From the NCBI GenBank assembly GCA_017398355.1, contig JAFQGD010000028.1, positions 1 to 41,521 of the forward strand: 41,521 nucleotides of DNA. The letters run 5' to 3'. Every line of letters begins with the position of its first letter. Positions within the stretch are counted from its first letter, which is position 1. This DNA is from Akkermansia sp. (GTDB lineage: Bacteria; Verrucomicrobiota; Verrucomicrobiia; Verrucomicrobiales; Akkermansiaceae). The notes under the pieces were generated by a model. It was not told the DNA's origin. It did not search any database and was given only the letters and a program-made list of their open reading frames with translations. A program made the translations under genes and the position numbers. Shown piece after piece: positions 1-7,335 of the stretch.

Positions 1-643
1 CATGCCCGAAAAGCTCGCTTTCCATCAACTGGGGAGAAAGTGCTGCGCAGTCGACAGCTACAAACTGTTTCTCCTTGCGGGGGGAAAGTGCATGTATGGC
101 CTTTGCTACCAGCTCTTTACCTGTGCCGGTTTCGCCCGTTACCAACACCGTGGCGGTCGTCGGCGCTACCTGGCGGATGCGGTTGAAGATGGATTGCATC
201 TGCGGGCTATCCCCCAACATGCGATCCAAGCCTTGGGTGGGCTGCAGCTGCGATGCGAGCTGCTTATTCTCTTCCTCCAGTTCCAGCGTGTGGGCGGCCC
301 GGTGCAGCAACAGTTCAACTTCATCCAAGTTTAGCGGCTTGGTGACAAAGTAATACGCCCCGTGCCGTTTGGCTTCGGCTGCCGTATCCGGGCTGCCGTA
401 TGCCGTCATCATGATGCACTTGGGCGGTTTGGGAAGCCCTTGCGCAAAATCTATCAAATCCATCCCGCTTTCTCCGCCCAGGCGCAAATCCGTGAGCAAA
501 ATATCCACGGGTTCACTCTCCATGATGGCGCGCGCCGCGCGTCCGTTCGCCGCGGCGTACACCTCGTAGTCATCCTCCAACGCAAGACTCAGCGCGTCTC
601 GCGTTGGTTTCTCATCATCTACAATCAGGAGAATGGGCTGCAT
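1..643 (-). CDS. NtrC-family sigma54-dependent response regulator (C-terminus off the window)
   Basis: Two-component response regulator that should activate sigma54 promoters after phosphorylation by a partner histidine kinase, which is not in the window. The frame starts at ATG 643-641 and is still open at base 1, so only 214 residues are seen. Residues 1-115 form a receiver domain: acidic pair in LIVDDEK (9-11), phospho-acceptor Asp52 in LLTDLRLGG, and Lys102 in FVTKPLN. A linker helix leads into an AAA+ domain that begins near 140, with the Walker A motif GETGTGKE at 170-177 and the ELFGH motif at the cut edge. The GAFTGA loop and the DNA-binding domain lie outside. It sits 33 nt downstream of argC on the same strand and may be cotranscribed. 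No strong Shine-Dalgarno is visible. Family assignment is firm; the target regulon is unknown. Confidence 0.93.
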   Translation of the reverse strand, partial: MQPILLIVDDEKPTRDALSLALEDDYEVYAAANGRAARAIMESEPVDILLTDLRLGGESGMDLIDFAQGLPKPPKCIMMTAYGSPDTAAEAKRHGAYYFVTKPLNLDEVELLLHRAAHTLELEEENKQLASQLQPTQGLDRMLGDSPQMQSIFNRIRQVAPTTATVLVTGETGTGKELVAKAIHALSPRKEKQFVAVDCAALSPQLMESELFGH

Positions 644-676
644 GTGCAGAGAAAGGGGAGGATAATCAACTATTCA

Positions 677-1720
677 TCAAATAAGCCAGAGACCCTCCGT
701 CTCATCAAAGCCGAACATGATGTTAAACGCATGCACACCTTGTCCGCCTGCACCTTTGATGACGTTGTCCTCTGCGCTCATCAATACTGCGCGGCCTGTG
801 CGCTTGTCTACCGCCCAGCCAATATCCACAAAGTTGGTGCGGGTCACATTCTTCGTATCTGCAGGCTTTCCGGAGCCCATCAGGCGCACAAACGGAGCAT
901 TGGCGTAGGCTTTCTCATAGCAAGCCGTCAGGTCATCCACCGTTACCCCCGGTGCAAGCTTGGCTACTGTGGTGGTAAGAATACCGGTGTTGACCGGCAT
1001 GAGGTGCGGGGTAAAGGTAATCGTCACCTTGCTGTTGGCGGCCAGGGAAAGTTCCTGCTCAATTTCCGACAGGTGGCGGTGGCGGGGTACGCCGTACGCG
1101 CGCATGCTCTCATTGCATTCACAGAAAAGCAAGCTCACATCGGCCTTGCGCCCGGCACCGGAAACGCCGCTGCCACTGTTCACCACAATATCCTCCGGCA
1201 GGAGCAAGCTTGCTCGCAAAAGGGGAACCAGCGGCAGAATAATGCTCGTCGGGTAACAACCGGGCGAACCCACTATGCGGGCATTCTCTATTTCGCCCCG
1301 GTGCCATTCAGGCATGCCGTACACGGCCTCCTGCATCAGCGGAATATCCGGGTGCGCATTGCCGTAAAATTCCTCATACACCGCCGGGTCGTTCAAACGA
1401 AAATCTGCCGACAGGTCAATCACGCGTATCCCCGCTTCTACCAGCCCGCGCGCGTACGAGGCCGATACCCCGTGCGGCAATGCCAAAAACGCCGCTTCTG
1501 CACCTGTGGCGGCAATCGCGGCCACATCTGAATCCGTAAATTTGAGGTTCGCGCCCGGTACATGACGGAAACGCGTAAAAAGATCACAAAGCTCCTGCCC
1601 GGCATATTGGCGGGAGGTCGCACACACAAGTTCCACACCCTCATGGCGCAGCAAAATTCTCAAAAGCTCTTGGCCGGTATATCCACTGGCCCCCACAATG
1701 GCTGTTTTAACCTTTTTCAT
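677..1720 (-). CDS. argC: N-acetyl-gamma-glutamyl-phosphate reductase ArgC
   Basis: NADPH-dependent reductase of arginine biosynthesis: it converts N-acetylglutamyl phosphate to N-acetylglutamate semialdehyde in the cytoplasm. The 347-residue protein has the usual length. The N-terminal Rossmann motif VGASGYTGQELL lies near 9-20, and the catalytic Cys155 sits in the signature IVGSPGCYPTS. The C-terminal IKGAGGQG segment is also typical. I chose ATG 1720 (MKKVKTAIVGASG) over the upstream in-frame ATG at 1765, because the upstream extension is not family-like and because a promoter (-35 TTGTCA at 1759-1754, -10 TACACT at 1736-1731) ends 10 nt before this ATG. No other arg gene is adjacent. The gene is divergent from tRNA-Pro. 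Confidence 0.96.
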   Translation of the reverse strand: MKKVKTAIVGASGYTGQELLRILLRHEGVELVCATSRQYAGQELCDLFTRFRHVPGANLKFTDSDVAAIAATGAEAAFLALPHGVSASYARGLVEAGIRVIDLSADFRLNDPAVYEEFYGNAHPDIPLMQEAVYGMPEWHRGEIENARIVGSPGCYPTSIILPLVPLLRASLLLPEDIVVNSGSGVSGAGRKADVSLLFCECNESMRAYGVPRHRHLSEIEQELSLAANSKVTITFTPHLMPVNTGILTTTVAKLAPGVTVDDLTACYEKAYANAPFVRLMGSGKPADTKNVTRTNFVDIGWAVDKRTGRAVLMSAEDNVIKGAGGQGVHAFNIMFGFDETEGLWLI

Positions 1721-1730
1721 GGCAAAAGTG

Positions 1731-1781
1731 AGTGTATCATGAAAAAAATGTGTTGACAACTGCAAAATTTAATTGTATACT
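1731..1781. promoter_or_regulatory. Face-to-face argC / tRNA-Pro promoters sharing one -35 region
   Basis: On the plus strand TTGACA (1753-1758), a 17-nt spacer and TATACT (1776-1781) form a near-consensus sigma70 promoter for tRNA-Pro. On the minus strand TTGTCA (1759-1754), a 17-nt spacer and TACACT (1736-1731) point at argC. The two -35 hexamers overlap by five bases inside TTGACAA, so polymerase binding in the two directions should be mutually exclusive. Seen directly; the competition is inference. Confidence 0.75.
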
Positions 1782-1820
1782 CTGCCCGTCGACCACCTAA
1801 GGCGGTCAACACAACAAAAA

Positions 1821-1894
1821 CGGGCAGTAGCGCAGTCTGGTAGCGCACTTGCATGGGGTGCAAGGGGTCGTGGGTTCGAATCCCGCTTGCCCGA
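1821..1894 (+). tRNA. tRNA-Pro (anticodon GGG)
   Basis: A 74-nt cloverleaf. The acceptor stem CGGGCAG pairs with TTGCCCG (one G-T pair), and the discriminator is A as in tRNA-Pro. The D-arm is GCGCAGTCTGGTAGCGC. The anticodon arm CTTGC-ATGGGGT-GCAAG has GGG at the centre of its 7-nt loop and reads CCC codons. The T-arm GTGGG-TTCGAAT-CCCGC is standard. The first pair C1-G72 also fits tRNA-Pro. The CCA end is not encoded (CGT follows A73). A near-consensus promoter lies upstream and a strong intrinsic terminator begins 5 nt downstream. Confidence 0.95.
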
Positions 1895-1898
1895 CGTT

Positions 1899-1935
1899 AA
1901 AAACCCGCTTCCGCGACAAACGGAGGCGGGTTTTT
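1899..1935 (+). terminator. Rho-independent terminator of tRNA-Pro
   Basis: AAAAACCCGCTTCCG and CGGAGGCGGGTTTTT form a long GC-rich stem around a short loop, with an A-run on the left and a T-run on the right, so it could also work in reverse. An imperfect second copy lies at 2116-2149. Confidence 0.85.
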
Positions 1936-1940
1936 CATTG

Positions 1941-2160
1941 TGGCGTAGAATAGCCCCGCGGGATTTGAACACACGTCCCCGTAGCAGGGCGGGGGATTGG
2001 GTAGAAAACAGCCGCCGGCTGTAAGGCTGTTTGGACAAACGCGCTGCGTTTGTTTCCGCAGGAGGTGAGCCGCCAATGGGGGCGGCGAATCAAGTCCCGC
2101 TTGCTCGACGTCAAATACCCGCCTTCGCAACAAACGGAGGCGGGGTTTTCTGAAGGGGGG
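1941..2160. other. Non-coding stretch with decayed tRNA-Pro fragments, hairpins and a second terminator
   Basis: No convincing gene lies between tRNA-Pro and the ORF at 2274. Bases 2095-2149 repeat the 3' end of tRNA-Pro plus its terminator (1881-1935) in direct orientation with a few substitutions, ending in a second terminator-like stem at 2116-2149. Bases 1958-1980, read on the minus strand, match the T-arm region of the tRNA at about 20 of 23 positions, so this piece is inverted. Between them are a perfect 8-bp hairpin (ACAAACGC, loop GCT, GCGTTTGT; 2035-2053) and a GCCGCC/GGGCGGC pairing near 2071-2087. It looks like decayed tRNA duplicates, or the scar of an element that used the tRNA 3' end. 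A structured RNA is also possible. Confidence 0.5.
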
Positions 2161-2231
2161 GACGGTATCTCATTAGATTTTATATTTACTTTTCAATTCA
2201 ATTTCTTTTAGATATAATCAGTCGAAAGTGA

Positions 2232-2261
2232 TTGACACTTCGGCGGTAGGGATGATATAAG
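2232..2261 (+). promoter_or_regulatory. Promoter ahead of the small ion-channel-like ORF
   Basis: TTGACA (2232-2237), an 18-nt spacer and TATAAG (2256-2261) end 12 nt before the ATG at 2274. A GGGGCGGA run between them is a possible weak ribosome-binding site. Confidence 0.5.
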
Positions 2262-2273
2262 GGGCGGACGAAT

Positions 2274-2600
2274 ATGATGCGGCAGAGGATACACGACATC
2301 GTAGAGTTGAAAGAGGTGAACTCTTTGACCTCTCAGCAGTACAACCAGTTGATGCTGATTCTGGTGGTTATCAGCATGCTGCCTTTGGCCTTTAAGGAAG
2401 ACTACGAGATTTTTGCCATCACTGATGTAGTCATTGCGGTGGTGTTCATAGTCGACTACCTGCTGAACCGGATGACTGCGGATATCCGTTTCGGACAGCG
2501 CGGCATCATGCCTTTTCGCCCACCAATCCCACCAAAACCAAAGCAAGGGGAAGTAACATTCCCGGTAACGGCGGCTGCTATACTGTTCGTTTATGGTTAG
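2274..2600 (+). pseudogene. Truncated ion-channel-like membrane protein (first two helices only)
   Basis: A 108-residue ORF starting MMRQRIHDIVEL. Residues 1-70 resemble the start of bacterial voltage-gated-type ion transporters: a cytoplasmic amphipathic helix, a first membrane helix (QLMLILVVISMLPLAF), a second (FAITDVVIAVVFIVDYLL) and then the charged stretch NRMTADIRFGQ, where the family usually has a link to a third helix. After that the sequence becomes an unrelated Pro/Lys-rich tail with one short hydrophobic end, so the voltage sensor, pore and selectivity filter are all missing. A promoter lies just upstream and the frame itself is intact, so it may still be expressed. I read it as a gene remnant; a genuine small membrane protein is the alternative. 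Confidence 0.45.
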
Positions 2601-2737
2601 AATCAACTCACCCGGGGTAAGGGAGCAACCTTTCCTCAGGCGCAAACAGTATGTGCAAGAAATATCAGTCTTGCATGTTACGAACCCGGATTGCGTGTCA
2701 TATTGAAGAGGGAGGAGAGGAGCAGGGGAGAGTGTGC

Positions 2738-2767
2738 TTGACAGTTGCGGGGGGCGCATGGTATGCT
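2738..2767 (+). promoter_or_regulatory. Promoter of the bamD-lptE-rsmI operon
   Basis: TTGACA (2738-2743), an 18-nt spacer and TATGCT (2762-2767) end 9 nt before ATG 2777. The predicted transcript starts only 1-3 nt before the start codon. Confidence 0.65.
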
Positions 2768-2776
2768 GTGTTTGTC

Positions 2777-3742
2777 ATGAGAAAAGTTCTGTTGTTGCAG
2801 CTTTGTGCAGCGTTTGCGCTGGTATTGCCGATGTGTGAGCAGACGGGTGGGCCACTCCCGGCAGGGAGTATACGGGCAACGGATCCGGAAGCCGAGGCAT
2901 TGATGCAAAAGGCCATCGAATACCGCAACAATGGTAAGCTTGGCAAGGCGAAGGGAGAGTTGCGGGAGCTGTTGTCAGAGCATGGGTTGGCACCCAATGC
3001 ACCACAGGCTCGATTCATGCTGGCGGAGTTGTACGAACAGATGCGCGACCCCCGCGAGGCGTTCAAGCAGTATGGCAAGGTGGTAGAGAATTACCAAAAC
3101 AGCTCCCTTTACGAGGCAGCGCTCAACAGGCAACTTGCGATGGCAACAGCCGCAGCAAACGGTCAGTTGCAAGCGCGCGTGTTCGGCATGTGGAATGTAC
3201 CCATGGAATCCAGCGTGGTGATAGAGTGGTTGGAAGCAGTAACGCGCAATGCTCCCTATAATGAAATGTCTGCTACGGCTACATCCGTGCTGGCTGATTA
3301 TCTGGTCAAGCAGGAGAAGTATGAGGCAGCGTGCCAGGTCTACCGCCGCTTGGTGGATAATTATCCGGACAGCCGATACGCACCCGGGGCGCAGATGATG
3401 GTGGCCAAGTTGTGGGCTGCCAGCCACACGCGCGGTGACCAGAACTTGGTGAACTTGGCCAATGCGCAGGAGGCATATGAGGAGTTTACACTGCGTTTCC
3501 CCAATCATCCGGATGCTAAGAAAGCATACGAGGAAGCAAAGAATGTGCGCCGCTTGCTGGTGCAGCAGGAGTTGGAAGTGGGACGCTATTATTTGGATCG
3601 CTCCAAGGAGTACACCTCTGCTATTTTCTGCTTTGAGAGTGTGATTCGCCAAAAGAAAGTGAACCCGGAGGCTGCTCGCGAGGCAGAGAAGCTACTGGCA
3701 CGTGCGCGCCAAGCTGTTGCGGGGAAGACCCCTGCTGCCTAA
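2777..3742 (+). CDS. bamD: BamD-like outer-membrane assembly TPR lipoprotein
   Basis: Periplasmic TPR protein, probably the BamD subunit of the beta-barrel assembly machine that inserts outer-membrane proteins. The 321-residue chain starts with a signal peptide (MRKVLLLQLCAAFALVLPMC); Cys20 would be the lipid-anchor residue, although Met before it is unusual for a lipobox. The rest is alpha-helical with repeated TPR-like units (AIEYRNNGKLGKAKGELREL; DPREAFKQYGKVVENYQ; YEAACQVYRRLVDNYPDSRY), the last matching the BamD/YbgF style. I chose ATG 2777 because the signal peptide begins there and the promoter ends 9 nt upstream; the in-frame extension to 2651 would run through the promoter. It is followed by lptE, which fits an outer-membrane biogenesis operon. 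A YbgF-like role is the main alternative. Confidence 0.75.
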   Translation: MRKVLLLQLCAAFALVLPMCEQTGGPLPAGSIRATDPEAEALMQKAIEYRNNGKLGKAKGELRELLSEHGLAPNAPQARFMLAELYEQMRDPREAFKQYGKVVENYQNSSLYEAALNRQLAMATAAANGQLQARVFGMWNVPMESSVVIEWLEAVTRNAPYNEMSATATSVLADYLVKQEKYEAACQVYRRLVDNYPDSRYAPGAQMMVAKLWAASHTRGDQNLVNLANAQEAYEEFTLRFPNHPDAKKAYEEAKNVRRLLVQQELEVGRYYLDRSKEYTSAIFCFESVIRQKKVNPEAAREAEKLLARARQAVAGKTPAA

Positions 3743-3779
3743 AGTTTAGCACTTATCAAGAACCAACGTACGCTGCTCT

Positions 3780-4292
3780 ATGAATAAAATATCTCTCCTT
3801 GTTGGCTTTTTTGTAGCACTTTGCCTTGGCAGTTGCGGATACCATTTGGGTGGGCTGCGAAATGGGGCGATGAAGAATGTGGATACTTTCTGTGTGGAGA
3901 TGTTTGAGAACCGCACCACGCATGCAATGGTATCTATGCAGATGACTACAGCCGTGGCTGATGCCTTGCAGCGCGATGGAACTTTCCGTTTGGCTTCTCC
4001 TTCGACCAGCGATGTGCGAATTGAAGGTGTTGTGACGAATGTGGCATCAACTTCGCTGATAACGGACTACCGAGACTCATACATCAGTGCGGAAATTGGT
4101 TTGCGGGTCTTTGTCTCCTACAAGGTGATAGATTGCCGCACCAATAAGGTACTTATATCCGGCACAACCGAGGCTGAGGGGAGCTTCTTTAACAGTGATT
4201 CCGGCAATGTCCAAACGGCTCGGGATGCGGCTCTTTCCTATGCCACCCGCAAGGCAGCTACCAATATTGTGAACCGCCTGACCATTCCATGA
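3780..4292 (+). CDS. lptE: LPS-assembly lipoprotein LptE
   Basis: Outer-membrane lipoprotein that plugs the LptD barrel and helps deliver lipopolysaccharide to the cell surface. The 170 residues begin with a lipoprotein signal peptide ending LGSC (Cys19), directly followed by the LptE hallmark GYHLGG. The body alternates beta strands with two helices, as in the LptE/LptB-associated fold (VEMFENRTTHAMVSMQMTTA; DYRDSYISAEIGLRVFVSYK). It lies 37 nt after bamD and overlaps rsmI by four bases (ATGA), so the three are almost surely one transcript. Its partner LptD is encoded at 8871-11312 on the other strand. Sequence conservation in LptE is low, so the call rests on the N-terminal motif, size and context. 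Confidence 0.85.
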   Translation: MNKISLLVGFFVALCLGSCGYHLGGLRNGAMKNVDTFCVEMFENRTTHAMVSMQMTTAVADALQRDGTFRLASPSTSDVRIEGVVTNVASTSLITDYRDSYISAEIGLRVFVSYKVIDCRTNKVLISGTTEAEGSFFNSDSGNVQTARDAALSYATRKAATNIVNRLTIP

Positions 4293-4981
4293 TATCCTAT
4301 CCGGTCAGCTTCGTTGGTTTGCCCATCGGCAACAGGGAAGATATTACCCGGCGCGCTCTGCAAGTGCTGGAGACGGTGGATTGCGTGTGCTGCGAAGATA
4401 CGCGTAATACGGGGCTTTTGCTTTCTCATTACGGTATCCGCAAGCCATTGTTGAGCCTGCATGAGCATAATGAAGCGGCAAGAGCTCCGGAAATTGCCAC
4501 GCGCGCATTGGCCGGGGAGTCTTTTGCAGTTGTCACAGATGCGGGGATGCCGGGGGTGAGCGACCCCGGCTACCGCCTTATCCAAGAGCTTAAGGCAAAA
4601 GAGGTACCGTTTACGGTGTTGCCGGGACCCTCTGCCGTGGTCACGGCGTTGGTGGGGTCCGGCTTGCCGAGTGATGCTTTTTTCTTTGGTGGTTTTCTTC
4701 CCGTCAAAAGTGGCCGCAAAGCGCAAATGTTGCAGGCAGCGGTGGAGGCATCGCACACCAGTATTTTTTACGAATCACCTTTCCGCATCGTCAAGACGAT
4801 AAAGGCATTGGCAGAGATAGACGGGGACACGCCGGTTTGCGTAGCCCGGGAGCTGACAAAGGTGTTTGAAACCTATCACCGAGGCACTGCAGGAGAGTTG
4901 CAGGCGGAGTTTGAGGCGCATCCGCCCAAGGGGGAAATGGTGTTGCTGATAGGTGGGCAGAACGCTCGCAAAGGAAAGTAG
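4289..4981 (+). CDS. rsmI: 16S rRNA (cytidine1402-2'-O)-methyltransferase RsmI
   Basis: SAM-dependent methyltransferase of the tetrapyrrole-methylase fold that 2'-O-methylates C1402 in the decoding centre of 16S rRNA. Family landmarks in order: FVGLPIGNREDITRRAL at the N-terminus, CEDTRNTGLLLSHYGI, LSLHEHNE, VTDAGMPGVSDPGYRL, VLPGPSAVVTALVGSGLP, FFFGGFLP and FYESPFRIVKTI. At 230 residues it lacks the roughly 50-residue C-terminal extension of the E. coli enzyme but keeps the whole catalytic core. The ATG overlaps the lptE stop codon as ATGA, indicating translational coupling. Confidence 0.95.
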   Translation: MISYPVSFVGLPIGNREDITRRALQVLETVDCVCCEDTRNTGLLLSHYGIRKPLLSLHEHNEAARAPEIATRALAGESFAVVTDAGMPGVSDPGYRLIQELKAKEVPFTVLPGPSAVVTALVGSGLPSDAFFFGGFLPVKSGRKAQMLQAAVEASHTSIFYESPFRIVKTIKALAEIDGDTPVCVARELTKVFETYHRGTAGELQAEFEAHPPKGEMVLLIGGQNARKGK

Positions 4982-5002
4982 AGAAACACGCTTGCTTTGT
5001 TC

Positions 5003-5031
5003 TTGCCAAAAGGCAGAGCTTGTGCCAGAAT
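5003..5031 (+). promoter_or_regulatory. Promoter of glgB
   Basis: TTGCCA (5003-5008), a 17-nt spacer and CAGAAT (5026-5031), with an upstream TGTG that may act as an extended -10. It ends only 6 nt before ATG 5038, so the transcript should start at or next to the start codon. Confidence 0.6.
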
Positions 5032-5037
5032 GAGGGT

Positions 5038-7059
5038 ATGAGAAGACCGCCCATATCAGGCTTGGTGCTGGCAGATGGTTGGCTGGCACCGTACGAACGG
5101 GAAATTCAGGCACGCCTGCGTTTGTATGATGCGCAAGTGGCGCGTTTGAGGCGGAGGTATGGCTCCCTCATGGCTTGCGCAGAGGGGTATCTTCGCATGG
5201 GGTTCAACCGTGATAGGGAGACGGGGGAGTGGGTGTATCGTGAGTGGGCTCCCGGCGCGCGAGCATTGTTTTTGATTGGCGATTTTAATGGGTGGAACCG
5301 TGAGAGTCACCCCATGCTTCGCCGTCCTGATGGTGTGTGGGAAATTCGCCTACAGGCGGAAGCGTTGCAGCATGGGCAGCGCGTAAAAGTTCATGTGGTG
5401 GGGGCCGATAATGAGCACCGCGACCGCATCCCGGCATGGATTCGTTACACGGCTCAGGATGCCGCAACGTACGATTATTGCGGCATCATTTGGGAGCCGG
5501 AGCAGCCCTATCAATGGAAGAATCTGCGCTGGAATCCCGCACAAGTGCGCATTCCTTTCATCTATGAAACCCACGTGGGTATGGCCGGAGAGGAGGAGCG
5601 CATACATAGTTACCGAGAGTTTGCGGACAATGTGTTGCCGCGCATAGCTGATTTGGGGTACAATGTGGTGCAAATTATGGCCATTCAGGAGCATCCGTAC
5701 TATGGCTCATTTGGTTACCATGTTTCTTCCTTTTTTGCCCCCTGCAACCGCTTTGGTTCGCCGGAGGATTTAAAATACCTCATCGATACGGCCCATGGAA
5801 TGGGGATTGCTGTGTTGTTGGATGTGGTTCATTCCCATGCGGTTAAGAATGTGGCAGAGGGACTGAATAATTTTGATGGGTCGGGCGGTCAGTATTTCCA
5901 CGCCGGAGAGCGAGATAGCCGCCACCCGGATTGGGATAGTTGCTTGTTTGATTACGGCAAGCCCGAGGTGTTGGAGTTTCTGCTCAGCAACCTGCGTTGG
6001 TGGTTGGAAGAGTATCATTTCGACGGTTTCCGTTTTGACGGCGTCACCAGTATGCTTTACCTGCACCATGGCCATGAGCCGTTTACTGATTTGGGGTGCT
6101 ATTTCAACACGCAAGTTAATGTGGACGCTGTAACGTATTTGCAGCTGGCTGCAACCGTTGTGCAGCAGGTGTGTCCCGGGGCTTTTGCTATTGCGGAGGA
6201 TATGAGCGGTATGCCCGGCTTGTGCCGCCCCTTGGATGAAGGCGGCTTTGGCTTTACCCATCGCTTGGCGATGGGCTTGCCGGATTATTGGATCAAGCTC
6301 CTCAAAGAAAAAAAGGATGAGGAATGGAGCGTGGGTGATATGTGGTACACGCTTATCAACCGCCGCTATGGAGAGCCCAACATTGCTTATGCGGAAAGCC
6401 ACGACCAAGCTTTGGTGGGGGATAAGACGATTGCATTCCGCCTTATGGATGCAGAGATGTATACCCACATGAGTTGTGATATGCAAAGCCTGGTGGTGGA
6501 CCGCGGCGTGGCTTTGCACAAGATGATTCGCCTTGCGACTTTGGCTGCCGGTGGAGAAGGGTGGCTCAATTTCATGGGCAACGAGTTTGGGCATCCGGAG
6601 TGGATTGATTTCCCCCGCGAGGGCAATGAAAACTCATATAAATACTGTCGCCGTCAGTGGAGTTTGGTTGATAATAAGCTCTTGCGCTACAAAGAATTAA
6701 ATGAGTTTGACCGAGCGATGCTCAAGCTGGCAAAGGAGAAGAACCTGCTTGCCGCCGCGCCCGCCCGCCCCCTCAATATGGATGAGGAAAACCAGGTGAT
6801 GGCGTTTGAACGCGGCGGCCTTGTTTTCGTGTTCAATTGGAATGGTAGCCGGGCTATTGCGGATTATTTGCTGCCGGCTCCCTGCCATGGGGCTTGGAAA
6901 GTGCTGTTGGATTCAGACTCACCTGCCTACGGCGGTTTCGGCCGTCAGGATCATGGCATGAAGCACTTCACGGATAAGAAACAAAACTTATCACTTTATT
7001 TATTGCCCCGTACCGTCATGGTGCTGGGGCCTGCGTATCAGGGCGGGCGCTTGGGATGA
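5038..7059 (+). CDS. glgB: 1,4-alpha-glucan branching enzyme, eukaryote-like subtype
   Basis: GH13 enzyme that makes alpha-1,6 branches in glycogen. The 673-residue protein has an N-terminal CBM48-like domain (YREWAPGARALFLIGDFNGW), the catalytic barrel and an all-beta C-terminal domain. Catalytic residues: Asp near 334 in FDGFRFDGVTSM, Glu near 387 in FAIAEDMSGMPG, and the third Asp near 456 in YAESHDQALVGDK. The stretches IRLATLAAGGEGWLNFMGNE and FGHPEWIDFPREGNENSYKY are characteristic of eukaryotic-type (GBE1-like) branching enzymes, not of the E. coli GlgB group. ATG 5038 is preferred over the upstream in-frame ATG at 5020, which lies inside the promoter. malQ at 16773 is the only other glucan-acting enzyme in the window. 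Confidence 0.93.
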   Translation: MRRPPISGLVLADGWLAPYEREIQARLRLYDAQVARLRRRYGSLMACAEGYLRMGFNRDRETGEWVYREWAPGARALFLIGDFNGWNRESHPMLRRPDGVWEIRLQAEALQHGQRVKVHVVGADNEHRDRIPAWIRYTAQDAATYDYCGIIWEPEQPYQWKNLRWNPAQVRIPFIYETHVGMAGEEERIHSYREFADNVLPRIADLGYNVVQIMAIQEHPYYGSFGYHVSSFFAPCNRFGSPEDLKYLIDTAHGMGIAVLLDVVHSHAVKNVAEGLNNFDGSGGQYFHAGERDSRHPDWDSCLFDYGKPEVLEFLLSNLRWWLEEYHFDGFRFDGVTSMLYLHHGHEPFTDLGCYFNTQVNVDAVTYLQLAATVVQQVCPGAFAIAEDMSGMPGLCRPLDEGGFGFTHRLAMGLPDYWIKLLKEKKDEEWSVGDMWYTLINRRYGEPNIAYAESHDQALVGDKTIAFRLMDAEMYTHMSCDMQSLVVDRGVALHKMIRLATLAAGGEGWLNFMGNEFGHPEWIDFPREGNENSYKYCRRQWSLVDNKLLRYKELNEFDRAMLKLAKEKNLLAAAPARPLNMDEENQVMAFERGGLVFVFNWNGSRAIADYLLPAPCHGAWKVLLDSDSPAYGGFGRQDHGMKHFTDKKQNLSLYLLPRTVMVLGPAYQGGRLG

Positions 7060-7228
7060 TTTTTTCATCATGAGAAGCACCGTCTCCTTGGGTAAACCAC
7101 GCAATGGCTCCGGCTAAAGCCGCCACGGCTGCGAGGAGCCATTGCTTCCAACCGCTAGCGCGGCGGGCTTTTTCTGCGCTACGTTCAGCAATGTTTTTGC
7201 TGATGCTGTGTGTTATTTCTTTTTCCAT
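7016..7228 (-). CDS. Small single-helix membrane protein
   Basis: A 70-residue protein of unknown function. It has a charged N-terminus (MEKEITHSISKNIAERS), one membrane helix (WKQWLLAAVAALAGAIAWF, about 27-45) and a Pro/Ala-rich tail. Its 3' end overlaps the end of glgB by 44 nt on the opposite strand. Support for it being real: a membrane-protein layout, and a promoter upstream (-35 TTGCGC at 7291-7286, 17-nt spacer, -10 CATACT at 7268-7263). The short leader is almost entirely one hairpin that ends just before the start codon. No family recognised. Confidence 0.55.
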   Translation of the reverse strand: MEKEITHSISKNIAERSAEKARRASGWKQWLLAAVAALAGAIAWFTQGDGASHDEKIIPSARPDTQAPAP

Positions 7229-7234
7229 ACGATA

Positions 7235-7259
7235 AAGTGGGCTGTTGTGTTGCCCACTT
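7235..7259 (-). promoter_or_regulatory. Hairpin filling the leader of the small membrane protein gene
   Basis: AAGTGGGC and GCCCACTT form a perfect 8-bp stem around a 9-nt loop. On the minus strand it is followed by TTTATCG and then the ATG at 7228, and it lies just downstream of the predicted promoter. It could regulate translation or be a weak terminator for the NadE-like gene upstream. Confidence 0.4.
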
Positions 7260-7335
7260 CATAGTATGGAGCGAAGATGTGCTCTGCGCAAGTGATTTTG
7301 GAGCGGCGCATGTGGTGTCCCTACCTCTCGCGGCA

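Noticed and set aside
362..1531. 389-residue open frame on the plus strand
   Set aside because: Lies antisense to argC and the response regulator; low-complexity, cysteine- and histidine-rich, no start signal. A shadow of the real genes.
2600..2737. Possible riboswitch between the ion-channel remnant and bamD
   Set aside because: GC-rich segments and a few short pairings are present, but no match to the cores of the cobalamin, TPP, SAM or glycine riboswitches could be found.
2208..2759. 183-residue open frame on the minus strand covering the ion-channel-like ORF
   Set aside because: Rich in His, Pro and Leu with no family resemblance, and it opposes a frame with membrane-protein character and its own promoter.
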